6,186 nucleotides of DNA from Gammaproteobacteria bacterium (lineage in GTDB: Bacteria; Pseudomonadota; Gammaproteobacteria; SURF-13), in contig JAMDBH010000142.1 of NCBI GenBank assembly GCA_023487615.1, positions 1 to 6,186 on the forward strand, in the 5' to 3' direction. The notes beneath the pieces were generated by a model. That model was not told the origin of the DNA. It did not search any database and worked only from the letters and a program-made list of their open reading frames with translations. Positions within the stretch are counted from its first letter, which is position 1; each line of letters starts with the position of its first letter. Made by a program: the position numbers and the translations under genes. Of the stretch, positions 5,480 to 6,186 are shown one piece after another.

Positions 5480-5644
5480 CTTATGGTAACCTCTAAAAAT
5501 TGCATCCCTGCAATTTTTAGAGACGAAAAGCAAAAGATGTGACTTTTTCTTTTCTTCATTTTTCAAACGCTTAACGCGTTTGAAAAATGGCGGTGTATCC
5601 TTACACCGCAGGTCGCCTCGAACTTTAGAGGCGACCTTATGGTA
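5480..5644. repeat. 9-bp direct repeat flanking repeat copy 2, possible target-site duplication
   Basis: CTTATGGTA occurs at 5480-5488 and again at 5636-5644, exactly at the two edges of the hairpin element. The copies overlap the outer few bases of the inverted ends, so the boundary between element and duplication is ambiguous. No equally long direct repeat flanks copy 1, where only CTTA recurs (2618-2621 and 2777-2780). Confidence 0.5.
5485..5637 (-). repeat. Five-hairpin structured repeat, copy 2, inverted relative to copy 1
   Basis: On the minus strand the five hairpins come in the same order as in copy 1. Hairpin 1 (5637-5610) has a 10-bp stem AGGTCGCCTC and an 8-nt loop. Hairpin 2 (5609-5590) has 8 bp GCGGTGTA and an AGGA loop. 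Hairpin 3 (5589-5557) has 14 bp CATTTTTCAAACGC with the identical GTTAA loop. Hairpin 4 (5556-5523) is again exactly 34 nt, purine arm then pyrimidine arm. Hairpin 5 (5522-5491) has 13 bp beginning CTCTAAAAATTGC and a 6-nt loop. The ends resemble each other as inverted repeats (GGTAACCTCTAAA against GGTCGCCTCTAAA). The copy lies between the divergent lipoprotein and wrbA-like genes, about 50 and 40 bp from their starts, so it is not simply a terminator. Confidence 0.85.
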
Positions 5645-5648
5645 TATT
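5640..5648 (+). promoter_or_regulatory. Candidate extended -10 promoter for the wrbA-like gene
   Basis: TGGTATATT carries a TATATT hexamer (5643-5648, five of six consensus bases) preceded by TG one base upstream, the extended -10 form. No good -35 is seen, which such promoters tolerate. Transcription would start near 5655, about 23 nt before the ATG. The TG and the first two bases of the hexamer belong to the right copy of the 9-bp direct repeat at the edge of the hairpin element. Confidence 0.4.
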
Positions 5649-5656
5649 CAGCCTGA

Positions 5657-6186
<530 letters not shown>

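Noticed and set aside
5435..5566. A 44-residue N-terminal extension of the lipoprotein frame
   Set aside because: It starts inside repeat copy 2, is rich in repeat-derived residues, and would bury the signal peptide and lipobox that begin properly at 5434.
2624..5637. CRISPR array or retron
   Set aside because: There are no regularly spaced direct repeats, no reverse transcriptase gene and no cas genes; the repeats are palindromic and occur as two distant inverted copies.
133..5646. Shared 10-mer TTATGGTATA at 133-142 and 5637-5646
   Set aside because: Several 10-mer coincidences are expected in 6 kb, and no hairpin element lies near 133.

Overview
The window looks like a moderately GC-rich gammaproteobacterial chromosome. 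The evidence is a conserved housekeeping block: purM pointing left, and diverging from it a phosphatidyltransferase gene, a perM-type AI-2E exporter gene and hda. The Hda protein reads like the gammaproteobacterial form throughout, with an N-terminal clamp-binding motif and a conserved C-terminal RKLTIPFV stretch. I cannot name the genus.

Layout. Positions 1-110 (minus) are the 5' end of purM, cut by the window edge. Positions 111-261 are the divergent promoter region. Positions 262-2635 (plus) are a tight three-gene operon for a membrane phospholipid synthase (probably cardiolipin or phosphatidylglycerol synthase), an AI-2E/PerM membrane protein and the replication regulator Hda. Both gene junctions use GTGA stop/start overlaps. 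Positions 2624-2778 are a repeat of five abutting hairpins that starts inside the last codons of hda. Positions 2779-3061 are non-coding and hold a likely promoter. Positions 3062-5113 (plus) are a six-helix membrane GGDEF-EAL protein with intact motifs for both making and degrading cyclic di-GMP. Positions 5132-5434 (minus) are a small DUF4398-type lipoprotein gene converging on it. Positions 5485-5637 are a second copy of the five-hairpin repeat in the opposite orientation. Positions 5678-6186 (plus) are most of a WrbA-type NAD(P)H:quinone oxidoreductase, cut by the right edge.

The most notable content is the pair of five-hairpin repeats. Their sequences have diverged, yet hairpin order, near-constant stem lengths, zero spacing between hairpins, a 34-nt purine/pyrimidine hairpin and even two mismatch positions are shared. 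Many stem differences are compensated on the opposite arm. The outer ends form imperfect terminal inverted repeats, and the second copy is flanked by a 9-bp direct repeat. Together this suggests a small mobile structured element of the MITE, REP or ERIC kind that I do not recognise. One copy has supplied the last three codons and the stop of hda; the other sits between two divergent genes.

The purM to hda block is core metabolism and replication control. From memory, wrbA-like genes lie near hda in pseudomonads, so the cyclic di-GMP gene and the lipoprotein gene, which lie between the two repeats, may be later additions to an older hda-wrbA neighbourhood. That is an inference.
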